NCBI GenBank assembly: GCA_032718475.1
Contig: JAUCBJ010000916.1
Location: 154,784 to 218,783 of the forward strand
Source of the DNA: Nemertoderma westbladi
Lineage: Eukaryota > Xenacoelomorpha > Nemertodermatida > Nemertodermatidae
Direction of reading: 5' to 3'
Length of the DNA: 64,000 bases
The notes beneath the pieces were generated by a model that worked only from the letters and a program-made list of their open reading frames with translations, did not search any database and was not told the DNA's origin. Each line of letters begins with the position of its first letter. Position 1 is the stretch's first letter. Positions 28,101 through 43,100 of the stretch are shown in pieces. The position numbers and the translations under genes were made by a program.

Positions 28101-31100
28101 ATCCTATTACAGGGGCTGGATCACTCAATCACATACACTCCGTCACGCCTATCCTATTACAGGGGCTGGATCACTCAATCACATACTCCCCCGTCACGCC
28201 TATCCTATTACAGGGGCTCGATAACTCAATCACACACACCCCCGTCACGCCTATCCTATTACATGGGCTGGATCACTCAATCACATACTCCCCCGTCACG
28301 CCTATCCTATTACAGGGGCTCGATAACTCAATCACACACACCCCCGTCACGCCTATCCTATTACAGGGGCTGGATCACTCAATCACATACTCCCCCGTCA
28401 CGCCTATCCTATTACAGGGGCTCGATAACTCAATCACACACACCCCCGTCACGCCTATCCTATTACATGGGCTGGATCACTCAATCACATACTCCCCCGT
28501 CACGCCTATCCTATTACAGGGGCTCGATAACTCAATCACACACACCCCCGTCACGCCTATCCTATTACAGGGGCTGGATCACTCAATCACATACACTCCG
28601 TCACGCCTATCCTATTACAGGGGCTGGATCACTCAATCACATACTCCCCCGTCACGCCTATCCTATTACAGGGGCTCGATAACTCAATCACACACACCCC
28701 CGTCACGCCTATCCTATTACAGGGGCTGGATCACTCAATCACATACACCCCCGTCACGCCTATCCGATTACAGGGGCTGGATCACTCAATCACATACACC
28801 CCCGTCACGCCTATCCTATTACAGGGGCTGGATCACTCAATCACATACACCCCCATCACGCGTATCCTATTACAGGGGCTGGATCACTCAATCACATACA
28901 CCCCCGTCACGCCTATCCTATTACAGGGGCTGGATCACTCAATCACATACTCCCCCGTCACGCCTATCCTATTACAGGGGCTGGATCACTCAATCACATA
29001 CAACCCCGTCACCCCTATCCTATTACAGGGGCTGGATCACTCAATCACATAAACCCCCGTCACGCTTATCCTATTACAGGGGCTGGATCACTCAATCACA
29101 TACACCCCCGTCACGCCTATCCTATTACAGGGGCTGGATCACTCAATCACATACACCCCCGTCACGGCTATCCTATTACAGGGGCTGGATCACTCAATCA
29201 CATACACCCCCATCACACTATCCTATTACAGGGACTGGATCACTCAATGAAATACACCCCCGTCACTCCTATCCTATTACAGGGGCTGGATCACTCAATC
29301 ACATACACCCCCATCACGCATATCCTATTACAGGGGCTGGATCACGCAATCACATACACCCCCGTCACGCCTATCCTATTACAGGGGCTGGATCACTCAA
29401 TCACATACTCCCTCGTCACGCCTATCCTATTATAGGGGCTGGATCACTCAATCACATACACCCCCGTCACGGCTATCCTATTACAGGGGCTGGATCACTC
29501 AATCACATACACCCCCATCACACTATCCTATTACAGGGACTGGATCACTCAATGAAATACACCCCCGTCACTCCTATCCTATTGCAGGGGCTGGATCACT
29601 CAATCACATACACCCCCATCACGCATATCCTATTACAGGGGCTGGATCACGCAATCACATACACCCCCGTCACGCATTTCCTATTACAGGGGCTCGATAA
29701 CTCAATCACACACACCCCCGTCACGCCTATCCTATTACATGGGCTGGATCACTCAATCACACACACCCCCGTCACGCCTATCCTATTACAGGGGCTGGAT
29801 CATTCAATCAAATACACCCCCGTCATGCCTCTCCTATTACAGGGGCTCGATAACTCAATCACACACACCCCCGTCACGCCTATCCTATTACATGGGCTGG
29901 ATCACTCAATCACACACACCCCCGTAACGCCTATCCTATTACAGGGGCTGGATCATTCAATCACATACACCCCCGTCATGCCTCTCCTATTACAGGGGCT
30001 GGATCACTCAATCACATACACCCCCGTCACGCCTATCTTATTACAGGGGCTGGATCATTCAACACATACACCCCCGTCACGCCTATCCTATTACATGGGC
30101 TGGATCACTAAATCACATACACCCCCGTCACGCCTATCCTATTACAGGGTCTGGATTACTCAATCACATACACCCCGGTCATGCCTATCATATTACAGGG
30201 GCTGGATCACTCAATCACATACACCGCCGTAACGCCTATCCTATTACAGGGGCTGGATCATTCAATCACATACACCCCCGTCACGCCTATCCTATTACAG
30301 GGGCTGGATCACTCAATCACATACACCCCCGTCACGCCTATCCTATTACGGGGGCTGGATCACTCAATCACATACACCCCCGTCACGCCTATCCTATTAC
30401 GGGGGCTGGATCATTCAATCACATACACCCCCGTCACGCCTATCCTATTACATGGGCTGGATCACTAAATCACATACACCCCCGTCACGCCTATCCTATT
30501 ACAGGGGCTGGATCATTCAATCACATACACCCCCGTCACGCCTATCCTATTACAGGGGCTGGATCACTCAATCACATACACCCCCGTCACGCCTATCCTA
30601 TTACAGGGGCTGGATCACTCAATCACATACACCCCCATCACCGCTATCCTATTACAGGGGCTGGATCACTCAATCACATACACCCCGTCACGCCTATCCT
30701 ATTACAGGGGCTGGATATTTCAATCACATACACCCCCGTCACGCCTATCCTATTACAGGGGCTGGATCACTCAATCAAATACACCCCCGTCACGGCTATC
30801 CTATTACAGGGGCTGGATCACTCAATCACATACACCCCCGTCACGCCTATCCGATTACAGGGGCTGGATCACTCAATCACATACACCCCCGTCACGGCTA
30901 TCCTATTACAGGGGTTGGATCACTCAATCACATACACCCCCGTCACGCCTATCCTATTACAGGGGCTGGATCACTCAATCACATACACCCCCGTCACGCC
31001 TATCCTATTACAGGGGCTGGATCACTCAATCACATACACCCCCGTCACGGCTATCCTATTACAGGGGCTGGATCACTCAATCACATACACCCCCGTCACG

Positions 31101-34100
31101 CCTATCCTATTACAGGGGCTGGATCACTCAATCACATACACCCCCGTCACGCCTATCCTATTACAGGGGCTGGATCACTCAATCAAATACACCCCCGTCA
31201 CGGCTATCCTATTACATGGGCTGGATCACTCAATCATATACACCCCCGTCACGCCTATCCTATTACAGGGGCTGGATCACTCAATCAAATACACCCCCGT
31301 CACGGCTATCCTATTACAGGGGCTGGATCACTCAATGACATACACCCCCGTCACGGCTATCCTATTACAGGGGCTGGATCACTCAATGACATACACCCCC
31401 GTCACGGCTATCCTATTACAGGGGCTGGATCACTCAATGACATACACCCCCGTCACGCCTATCCTATTACAGGGGCTGGATCACTCAATCACATACACCC
31501 CCGTCACGCCTATCCTATTACAGGGGCTGGATCACTCAATCACATACACCCCCGTCACGGCTATCCTATTACAGGGGCTGGATCACTCAATCACATACAC
31601 CCCCGTCACGCCTATCCTATTACAGGGGCTGGATCACTCAATCACATACACCCCCGTCACGCCTATCCTATTACAGGGGCTGGATCACTCAATCGCATAC
31701 ACCCCCGTCACGGCTATCCTATTACAGGGTCTGGATCACTCAATCACATACACCCCAGTCACGCATTTCCTATTACAGGGGCTGGATCACTCAATCACAT
31801 ACACCCCTGTCACGCCTATCCTATTACAGGGTCTGGATCACTCAATCACATACACCCCGGTCACGCCTATCCTATTACAGGGGCTGGATCACTCAATCAC
31901 ATACAGTCCGTCACGCCTATCCTATTACAGGGGCTGGATCAATCAATCACATACACCCCCGTCACGCCTATCCTATTACAGGGTCTGGATTACTCAATCA
32001 CATACACCCCGGTCATGCCTATCATATTACAGGGGCTGGATCACTCAATCACATACACCCCCGTAACGCCTATCCTATTACAGGGGCTGGATCATTCAAT
32101 CACATACACCCCCGTCACGCCTATCCTATTACAGGGGCTGGATCACTCAATCACATACACCACCGTCACGCCTATCCTATTACAGGGGCTGGATCATTCA
32201 ATCACATACACCCCCGTCACGCCTATCCTATTACATGGGCTGGATCACTCAATCACATACACCCCCGTCACACTATCCTATTACAGGGACTGGATCACTC
32301 AATGACATACACCCCCGTCACGCCTATCCTATTACAGGGGCTGGATCACTCAATGACATACACCCCCGTCATGCCTATCCTATTACAGGGGCTGGATCAC
32401 TCAATCACATACACCCCAGTCACGCCTATCATATTACAGGGGCTCGATAACTCAATCACATACACCCCCGTCACGCCTATCCTATTACAGGGGCTGGATC
32501 ACTCAATCACATACACCCCCGTCACGCCTATCCTATTACAGGGGCTGGATCACTCAATCACATACACCCCCGTCACGCGTATCCTATTACAGGGGCTGGA
32601 TCACTCAATCACATACACCCCCGTCACGCCTATCCTATTACAGGGGCTGGATCACTCAATCACATACACCCTCGTCACGCCTATCCTATTACAGGGGCTG
32701 GATCACTCAATCACATACACCCCCGTCACGCCTATCCTATTACATCGGCTGGATCACTCAATCACATACACCCCCGTCACGGATATCCTATTACAGGGGC
32801 TGGATCACTCAATCACATACACCCCCGTCATGCCTATCCTATTACAGGGGCTGGATCACGCAATCACATACACCCCCGTCACGCATTTCCTATTACAGGG
32901 GCTCGATAACTCAATCACACACACCCCCGTCACGCCTCTCCTATTACATGGGCTGGATCACTCAATCACATACACCCCCGTCACGCCTATCCTATTACAG
33001 GGGCTGGATCACTCAATCACATACACCCCCGTCACGGCTATCCTATTACAGGGGCTGGATCACTCAATCACATACACCTCCGTCACGCCTATCCTATTAC
33101 AGGGGCATGATCATTCATTCACATACACCCCCGTCACGCCTATCCTATTACAGGGGCTGGATCACTCAATCACATACACCCCCGTCACGTCTATCCTATT
33201 ACAGGGGCTGGATCACTCAATCACATACACCCCCGTCACGCCTATCCTATTACAGGGTCTGGATCACTCAATCACATACACCCCCGTCACGCCTATCCTA
33301 TTACAGGGGCTGGATCACTCAATCACACACACCCCCGTCACGCCTATCCTATTACATGGTCTGGATCACTCAATCACATACACCCCCGTCACGCCTATCC
33401 TATTACAGGGGCTGGATCACTCAATCACATACTCCCCCGTCACGCCTATCCTATTACAGGGGCTGGATCACTCAATCACATACACCCCCGTCACGGCTAT
33501 CCTATTACAGGGGCTGGATCACTCAATCACATACACCCCCGTCACGCCTATCCTATTACAGGGGCTGGATCACTCAATCACATACACCCCGGTTATGCCT
33601 ATCATATTAAGGGGCTGGATCACTCAATCACATACACCCCCGTAACGCCTATCCTATTACAGGGGCTGGATCATTCAATCACATACACCCCCGTCACGCC
33701 TATCCTATTACAGGGGCTGGATCACTCAATCACATACACCCCCGTCACGCCTATCCTATTACAGGGGCTGGATCATTCAATCACATACACCCCCGTCACT
33801 CCTATCCTATTACATCGGCTGGATCACTAAATCACATACACCCCCGTCACGCCTATCCTATTACAGGGTCTGGATTAGTCAATCACATACACCCCGGTCA
33901 TGCCTATCATATTACAGGGGTTGGATCACTCAATCACATACACCCCCGTCACGCCTATCCTATTACAGGGGCTGGATCATTCAATCACATACACCCCCGT
34001 CACGCCTATCCAATTACAGGGGCTGGATCACTCAATCACATACACCCCCGTCACGCCTATCCTATTACAGGGGCTGGATCACTCAATCACATACACCCCC

Positions 34101-37100
34101 GTCACGGCTACCCTATTACAGGGGCTGGATCACTCAATCACATACTCCCCCGTCACGCCTATCCTATTACAGGGGCTGGATCATTCAATCACATACACCC
34201 CCGTCACGGCTATCCTATTACAGGGGCTGGATCACTCAATCACATACACCCCGTCACGCCTATCCTATTACTGGGACTGGATCACTCAATGACATACACC
34301 CTCGTCACGCCTATCCTATTACAGGGGCTGGATCACTCAATGACATACACCCCCGTCACGCCTATCCTATTACGGGTGCTCAATAACTCAATCACACACA
34401 CCCCCGTCACGCCTATCCTATTACAGGGTCTGGATCACTCAATCACATACACCCCCGTCGCGCCTATCCTATTACGGGGGCTCGATAACTCAATCACACA
34501 CACCCCCATCACGCCTATCCTATTACAGGGTCTGGATCACTCAATCACATACACCCCAGTCATGCCTATCCTATTACAGGGGCTGGATCACTCAATCACA
34601 TACACCCCCGTCACGCCTATCCTATTCCATGGGCTGGATCACTCAATCACATACACCCCCGCCACGCCTATCCTATTACAGGGGCTTGATAACTCGATCA
34701 CACACACCCCCGTCACGCCTATCCTATTACAGGGTCTGGATCACTCAATCACATACACCCCCGTCACGCCTATCCTATTACAGGGGCTCGATAACTCAAT
34801 CACACACACCCCCGTCACGCCTATCCTATTACATGGGATGGATCACTCAATCACATACACCCCCGTCACGCCTATCCTATTACAGGGGCTGGATCACTCA
34901 ATCACATACACCCCCGTCACGGCTATCCTATTACAGGGGCTGGATCACTCAAGCACATACACCCCCGTCACGCCTATCCTATTACAGGGGCTGGATCACT
35001 CAATCACATACACCCCAGTCATGCCTATCATATTACAGGGGCTGGGTCACTCAATCACATACACCCCCGTTACGCCTATCCTATTACAGGGGCTGGATCG
35101 TTCAATCACATACACCCCCGTCACGCCTATCCTATTACAGGGGCTGGATCACTCAATCACATACACCCCCGTCACGCCTATCCTTTTACAGGGGCAGGAT
35201 CATTCAATCACATACACCCCCGTCACGCCTATCCTATTACATGGGCTGGATCACTAAATCCAATACACCCCCGTCACGCCTATCCCATTACAGGGTCTGG
35301 AATACTCAATCACATACACCCCGGTCATGCCTATCATATTACAGGGGCTGGATCACTCAATCACATATACCCCCGTCACGGCTATCATATTACAGGGGCT
35401 GGATCATTCAATCACATACACTCCCGTCACGCCTATCCTATTACAGGGGCTGGATCACACAATTACATACACCCCTGTCACGCCTATCCTATAACAGGGG
35501 CTGGATCACTCAATCACATACACCCCCGTCACGGCTATCCTATTACAGGGGCTGGATCACTCAATCACATACTCCCCCGTCACGCCTATCCTATTACATG
35601 GGCTGGATCACTCAATCACACACACCCCCGTCACGCCTATCCTATTACAGGGTCTGGATCACCCAATCACATACACCCCCGTCGCGCCTATCCTATTACG
35701 GGGGCTAGAAAACTCAATCTCACACACCCCCGTCACGCCTATCCTATTACAGGGTCTGGATCACTCAATTACATACACCCCCGTCACGCCTATCCTATTA
35801 CAGGGGCTGGATCACTCAATCACATACACCCCCGTCACGCCTATCCTATTACATGGGCTGGATCACTCAATCACATACACCCCCGTCACGCCTATCCTAT
35901 TACAGGGGCTCGATAACTCAATCACACACACCCCCATCACGCCTATCCTATTACAGGGTCTGGATCACTCAATCACATACACCCCCGTCACGCCTATCCT
36001 ATTACAGGGGCTCGATAACTCAATCACACACACCCCCGTCACGCCTATCCTATTACATGGGCTGGATCACTCAATCACATACACCCCGTCACGCCTATCC
36101 TATTACAGGGGCTGGATCACTCAATCACATACACCCCCGTCACGGCTATCCTATTACAGGGGCTGGATCACCCAATCACATACACCTCCGTCACGCCTAT
36201 TCTATTACAGGGGCATGATCATTCATTCACATACACCCCCGTCATGCCTATCCTATTACAGGGGCTGGATCACTCAATCACATACACCCCCGTCACGCCT
36301 ATCCTATTACAGGGGCTGGATCACTCAATCACATACACCCCCGTCACGGCTATCCTATTACAGGGGCTGGATCACTCAATCACATACACTCCCGTCACGC
36401 CTATCCTATTACAGGGGCTGGATCACTCAATCACATACACCCCCGTCACGGCTATCCTATTACAGGGTCTGGATCACTCAATCACATACACCCCCATCAC
36501 GCTTTTCCTATTACAGGGGCTAGAAAACTCAATCACACACACCCCCGTCACGCCTATCCTATTACAGGGTCTGGATCACTCAATTACATACACCCCCGTC
36601 ACGCCTATCCTATTACAGGGGCTGGATCACTCAATCACATACACCCCCGTCACGCCTATCCTATTACATGGGCTGGATTACTCAATCACATACACCCCCG
36701 TCCCAGCTATCCTATTACAGGGGCTGGATCACTCAATCACATACACCCCCGTCAAGCCTATCCTATTACAGGGTCTGGATCACTCAATCACATACACCCC
36801 CGTCACGCCTATCCTATTACAGGGGCTCGATAACTCAATCACACACACCCCCGTCACGCCCATCCTATTACATGGGCTGGATCACTCAATCACATACACC
36901 CCCGTCACGCCTATCCTATTACAGGGGCTGGATCACTCAATCACATACACCCCCGTCACGGCTATCCTATTACAGGGGCTGGATCACTCAATCACATACA
37001 CACCCGTCACGCCTGTCCTATTACAGGGGCTGGATCACTCAATCACATACACCCCGTCACGCCTATCCTATTACATGGTTTGGATCACTCAATCACATTC

Positions 37101-40100
37101 ACCCCCGTCACGCCTATCCTATTACAGGGGCTGGATCACTCAATCACATACACCCCCGTCACGCCTATCCTATTACATGGTTTGGATCACTCAATCACAT
37201 TCACCCCCGTCACGCCTGTCCTATTACAGGGCAGGGGCTGGATCACTCAATCACATACACACCCGTAACGCCTGTCCTATTACAGGGGCTGGATCACTCA
37301 ATCACATACACCCCCGTCACGCCTATCCTATTACATGGTTTGGATCACTCAATCACATTCACCCCCGTCACGCCTGTCCTATTACAGGGCAGGGGCTGGA
37401 TCACTCAATCACATACACCTCCGTCACGCCTATCCTATTACAGGGGCATGATCATTCATTCACATACACCCCCGTCACGCCTATCCTATTACAGGGGCTG
37501 GATCACTCAATCACATACACCCCCGTCACGCCTATCCTATTACAGGGGCTGGATCACTCAATCACATACACCCCCGTCACGGCTATCCTATTACAGGGGC
37601 TGGATCACTCAATCACATACACTCCCGTCACGCCTATCCTATTACAGGGGCTGGATCACTCAATCACATACACCCCCGTCACGGCTATCCTATTACAGGG
37701 TCTGGATCACTCAATCACATACACCCCCGTCACGCTTTTCCTATTACAGGGGCTGGATCACTCAATCACATACACCCCTGTCACGCCTATCCTATTACAG
37801 GGGCTGGATCAGTCAATCACAAACACCCCCGTCCCGGCTATCCTATTACAGGGGCTGGATCACTCAATCACATACACCCCCGTCACGCCTATCCTATTAC
37901 AGGGGCTGGATCACTCAATCACATACACCCCGGTCATGCCTATCATATTACAGGGGCTGGATCACTCAATCACATACACCCCCGTCACGCCTATCATATT
38001 ACAGGGGCTGGATCACGCAATCACATACACCCCCGTCACCCCTATCCTATTACAGGGGCTGGATCACTCAATCACATACACCCCCGTCACGGCTATCCTA
38101 TTACAGGGCATGGATCACTCAATCACATACACCCCCGTCACGGCTATCCTATTACAGGGTCTGGATCACTCAATCACATACACCCCCGTCACGGCTATCC
38201 TATTGCAGGGGCTGGATCACTCAATCACATACTCCCCCGTCACGCCTATCCTATTACAGGGGCTGGATCACTCAATCACATACACCCCCGTCGTCACCCC
38301 TATCCTATTACAGGGGCTGGATCACTCAATCACATACACCCCCGTCACCCCTATCCTATTATAGGGGCTGGATCACTCAATCACATACACCCCCATCACG
38401 GCTATCCTATTACAGGGTCTGGATCACTCAATCACATACACCCCCGTCACGGATATCCTATTACAGGGGCTGGATCACTCAATCACATACACCCCCGTCA
38501 CGCCTATCCTATTACAGGGGATGGATCACTCAATCACATACACCCCCGTCGTCACCCCTATCCTATTACAGGGGCTGGATCACTCAATCACATACACCCC
38601 CGTCACGTCTATCCTATTACATGGGCTCGATAACTCAATCACACACACCCACGTCACGCCTATCCTATTACAGGGTCTGGATCACTCAATCCCATACACC
38701 CCCGTCACGCCTATCCTATTACAGGGTCTGGAATACTCAATCACATACACCCTGGTCATGCCTATCATATTACAGGGGCTGGATCACTCAATCACATACA
38801 CCCCCGTCACGCCTATCCTATTACAGGGGCTGGATCATTCAATCACATACACCCCCGTCACGCCTATCCTATTACAGGGGCTGGATCACTCAATCACATA
38901 CACCCCCGTCACGCCTATCCTATTACAGGGGCTGGATCGTTCAATCACATACACCCCCGTCACGCCTATCCTATTACAGGGGCTGGATCGTTCAATCACA
39001 TACACCCCCGTCACGCCTATCCTATTACAGGGGCTGGATCACTCAATCACATACACCCCCGTCACGCCTATCCTATTACAGGGGCAGGATCATTCAATCA
39101 CATACACCCCCGTCACGCCTATCCTATTACAGGGGCTGGATCACTAAATCCCATAAACCCCCGTCACGCCTATCCTATTACAGGGTCTGGAATACTCAAT
39201 CACACACACCCCCGTCACGGCTATCCTATTACAGGGTCTGGATCACTCAATCACATACACCCCCGTCACGCCTATCCTATTACAGGGTCTGGATCACTCA
39301 ATCGCATACACCCCCATCACGCATATCCTATTACAGGGGCAGGATCATTCAATCACATACACCCCCGTCACGCCTATCCTATTACAGGGGCTGGATCACT
39401 AAATCCCATACACCCCCGTCACGCCTATCCTATTACAGGGTCTGGAATACTCAATCACACACACCCCCGTCACGGCTATCCTATTACAGGGTCTGGATCA
39501 CTCAATCACATACACCCCCGTCACGCCTATCCTATTACAGGGGCTAGATCACTCAATCACATACACCCCCGTCACGCCTATCCTATTACAGGGGCTGGAT
39601 CACTCAATCACATACACCCCCGTCACGCCTATCCTATTACAGGGTCTGGATCACTCAATCCCATACACCCCCGTCACGCCTATCCTATTACAGGGACTGG
39701 ATCACTAAATCCCATACACCCCCGTCACGCCTATCCTATTACAGGGTCTGGAATACTCAATCACACACACCCCCGTCACGGCTATCCTATTACAGGGTCT
39801 GGATCACTCAATCACATACACCCCCGTCACGCCTATCCTATTACAGGGGCTGGATCACTCAATCACATACACCCCCGTCACGCCTATCCTATTACAGGGG
39901 CAGGATCATTCAATCACATACACCCCGTCACGCCTATCCTATTACAGGGGCTGGATCACTAAATCCCATACACCCCCGTCACGCCTATCCTATTACAGGG
40001 TCTGGAATACTCAATCACACACACCCCCGTCACGCCTATCCTATTACAGGGTCTGGATCACTCAATCGCATACACCCCCATCACGCATATCCTATTACAG

Positions 40101-43100
40101 GGGCTGGATCATTCAATCACATACACCCCCGTCACGCCTATCCTATTACAGGGACTGGATCACTAAATCCCATACACCCCCGTCACGCCTATCCTATTAC
40201 AGGGTCTGGAATACTCAATCACACACACCCCCGTCACGGCTATCCTATTACAGGGTCTGGATCACTCAATCACATACACCTCCGTCACGCCTATCCTATT
40301 ACAGGGGCAGGATCATTCAATCACATACACCCCCGTCACGCCTATCCTATTACAGGGGCTGGATCACTCAATCACATACACCCCCGTCACGCCTATCCTA
40401 TTACAGGGGCAGGATCATTCAATCACATACACCCCGTCACGCCTATCCTATTACAGGGGCTGGATCACTAAATCCCATACACCCCCGTCACGCCTATCCT
40501 ATTACAGGGTCTGGAATACTCAATCACACACACCCCCGTCACGGCTATCCTATTACAGGGTCTGGATCACTCAATCACATACACCCCCGTCACGCCTATC
40601 CTATTACAGGGTCTGGATCACTCAATCGCATACACCCCCATCACGCCTATCCTATTACAGGGGCTGGATCACTCAATCACATACATCCCCGTCACGCCTA
40701 TCCTATTACAGGGGGTGGATCACTCAATCACATACACCCCCGTCGTCACCCCTATCCTATTACAGGGGCTGGATCACTCAATCACATACACCCTCGTCAC
40801 GGCTATCCTATTACAGGGGCTCGATAACTCAATCACACACACCCCCGTCGCGCCTATCCTATCACAGGGTCTGGATCACTCAATCACATACACCTCCGTC
40901 ACGCCTATCCTATTACAGGGTCTGGATCACTCAATCACATACACCCCCGTCGCGCCTATCCTATTACGGGGGCTCGATAACTCAATCACACACACCCCCG
41001 TCACGCCTATCCTATTACAGGGTCTGGATCACTCAATCACATACACCCCCGTCCCGGCTATCCTATTACAGGGGCTGGATCACTCAATCACATACACCCC
41101 GGTTATGCCTATCATATTACAGGGGCTGGATCACTCAATCACACACACCCCCGTCACGCCTATCCTATTACAGTGTCTGGATCACTCAATCACATACACC
41201 CCCGTCGCGCCTATCCTATTACGGGGGCTCGATAACTCAATCACACACACCCCCGTCACGCCTATCCTATTACAGGGTCTGGATCACTCAATCACATACA
41301 CCCCCGTCCCGGCTATCCTATTACAGGGGCTGGATCACTCAATCATATACACCCCCGTCACGCCTATCCTATTACAGGGGCTGGATCACTCAATCACATA
41401 CACCCCGGTTATGCCTATCATATTACAGGGGCTGGATCACTCAATCACATACACCCCCGTCACGCCTATCCTATTACAGGGGCTGGATCATTCAATCACA
41501 TACACCCCCGTCACGCATATCCTATTACAGGGGCTGGATCACTCAATCACATACACCCCCGTCACCCCTATCCTATTACAGGGGCTGGATCACTCAATCA
41601 CATACACCCCCGTCACGGCTATCCTATTACAGGGCATGGATCACTCAATCACATACACCCCCGTCACGGCTATCCTATTACAGGGTCTGGATCACTCAAT
41701 CACATACACCCCCGTCACGGCTATCCTATTGCAGGGGCTGGATCACTCAATCACATACTCCCCCGTCACGCCTATCCTATTACAGGGGCTGGATCACTCA
41801 ATCACATACACCCCCGTCACGCCTATCCTATTACTGGGTCTGGATTACTCAATCACATACACCCCGGTCATGCCTATCATATTACAGGGGCTGGATCACT
41901 CAATCACATATACCCCCGTCACGGCTATCATATTACAGGGGCTGGATCATTCAATCACATACACTCCCGTCACGCCTATCCTATTACAGGGGCTGGATCA
42001 CACAATCACATACACCCCCGTCACGCCTATCCTATTACAGGGGCTGGATCACTCAATCACATACACCCCCGTCACGGCTATCCTATTACAGGGGCTGGAT
42101 CACTCAATCACATACTCCCCCGTCACGCCTATCCTATTACATGGGCTGGATCACTCAATCACACACACCCCCGTCACGCCTATCCTATTACAGGGTCTGG
42201 ATCACCCAATCACATACACCCCCGTCGCGCCTATCCTATTACGGGGGCTAGAAAACTCAATCACACACACCCCCGTTACGCCTATCCTATTACAGGGTCT
42301 GGATCACTCAATTACATACACCCCCGTCACGCCTATCCTATTACAGGGGCTGGATCACTCAATCACATACACCCCTGTCACGCCTATCCTATTACATGGG
42401 CTGGATTACTCAATCACATACACCCCGGTCACGCCTATCCTATTACAGGGGCTCGATAACTCAATCACACACACCCCCATCACGCCTATCCTATTACAGG
42501 GTCTGGATCACTCAATCACATACACCCCCGTCACGCCTATCGTATTACAGGGGCTCGATAACTCAATCACACACACCCCCGTCACGCCTATCCTATTACA
42601 TGGGCTGGATCACTCAATCACATACACACCCGTCACGCCTATCCTATTACAGGGGCTGGATCACTCAATCACATACACCCCCGTCACAGCTATCCTATTA
42701 CAGGGGCTGGATCACTCAATCACATACACCTCCGTCACGCCTATTACAGGGGCATGATCATTCATTCACATACACCCCTGACACGCCTATCCTATTACAG
42801 GGGCTGGATCACTCAATCACATACACCTCCGTCACGCCTATTACAGGGGCATGATCATTCATTCACATACACACCCGTCACGCCTATCCTATTACAGGGG
42901 CTGGATCACTCAATCACATACACCCCCGTCACGCCTATCCTATTACAGGGGCTGGATCTCTCAATCACATACACCCCTGTCACGCCTATCCTATTACAGG
43001 GGCTGGATCAGTCAATCACATACACCCCCGTACTGGCTATCCTATTACAGGGGCTGGATCACTCAATCACACACACCCCCGTCACGCCTATCCTATTACA

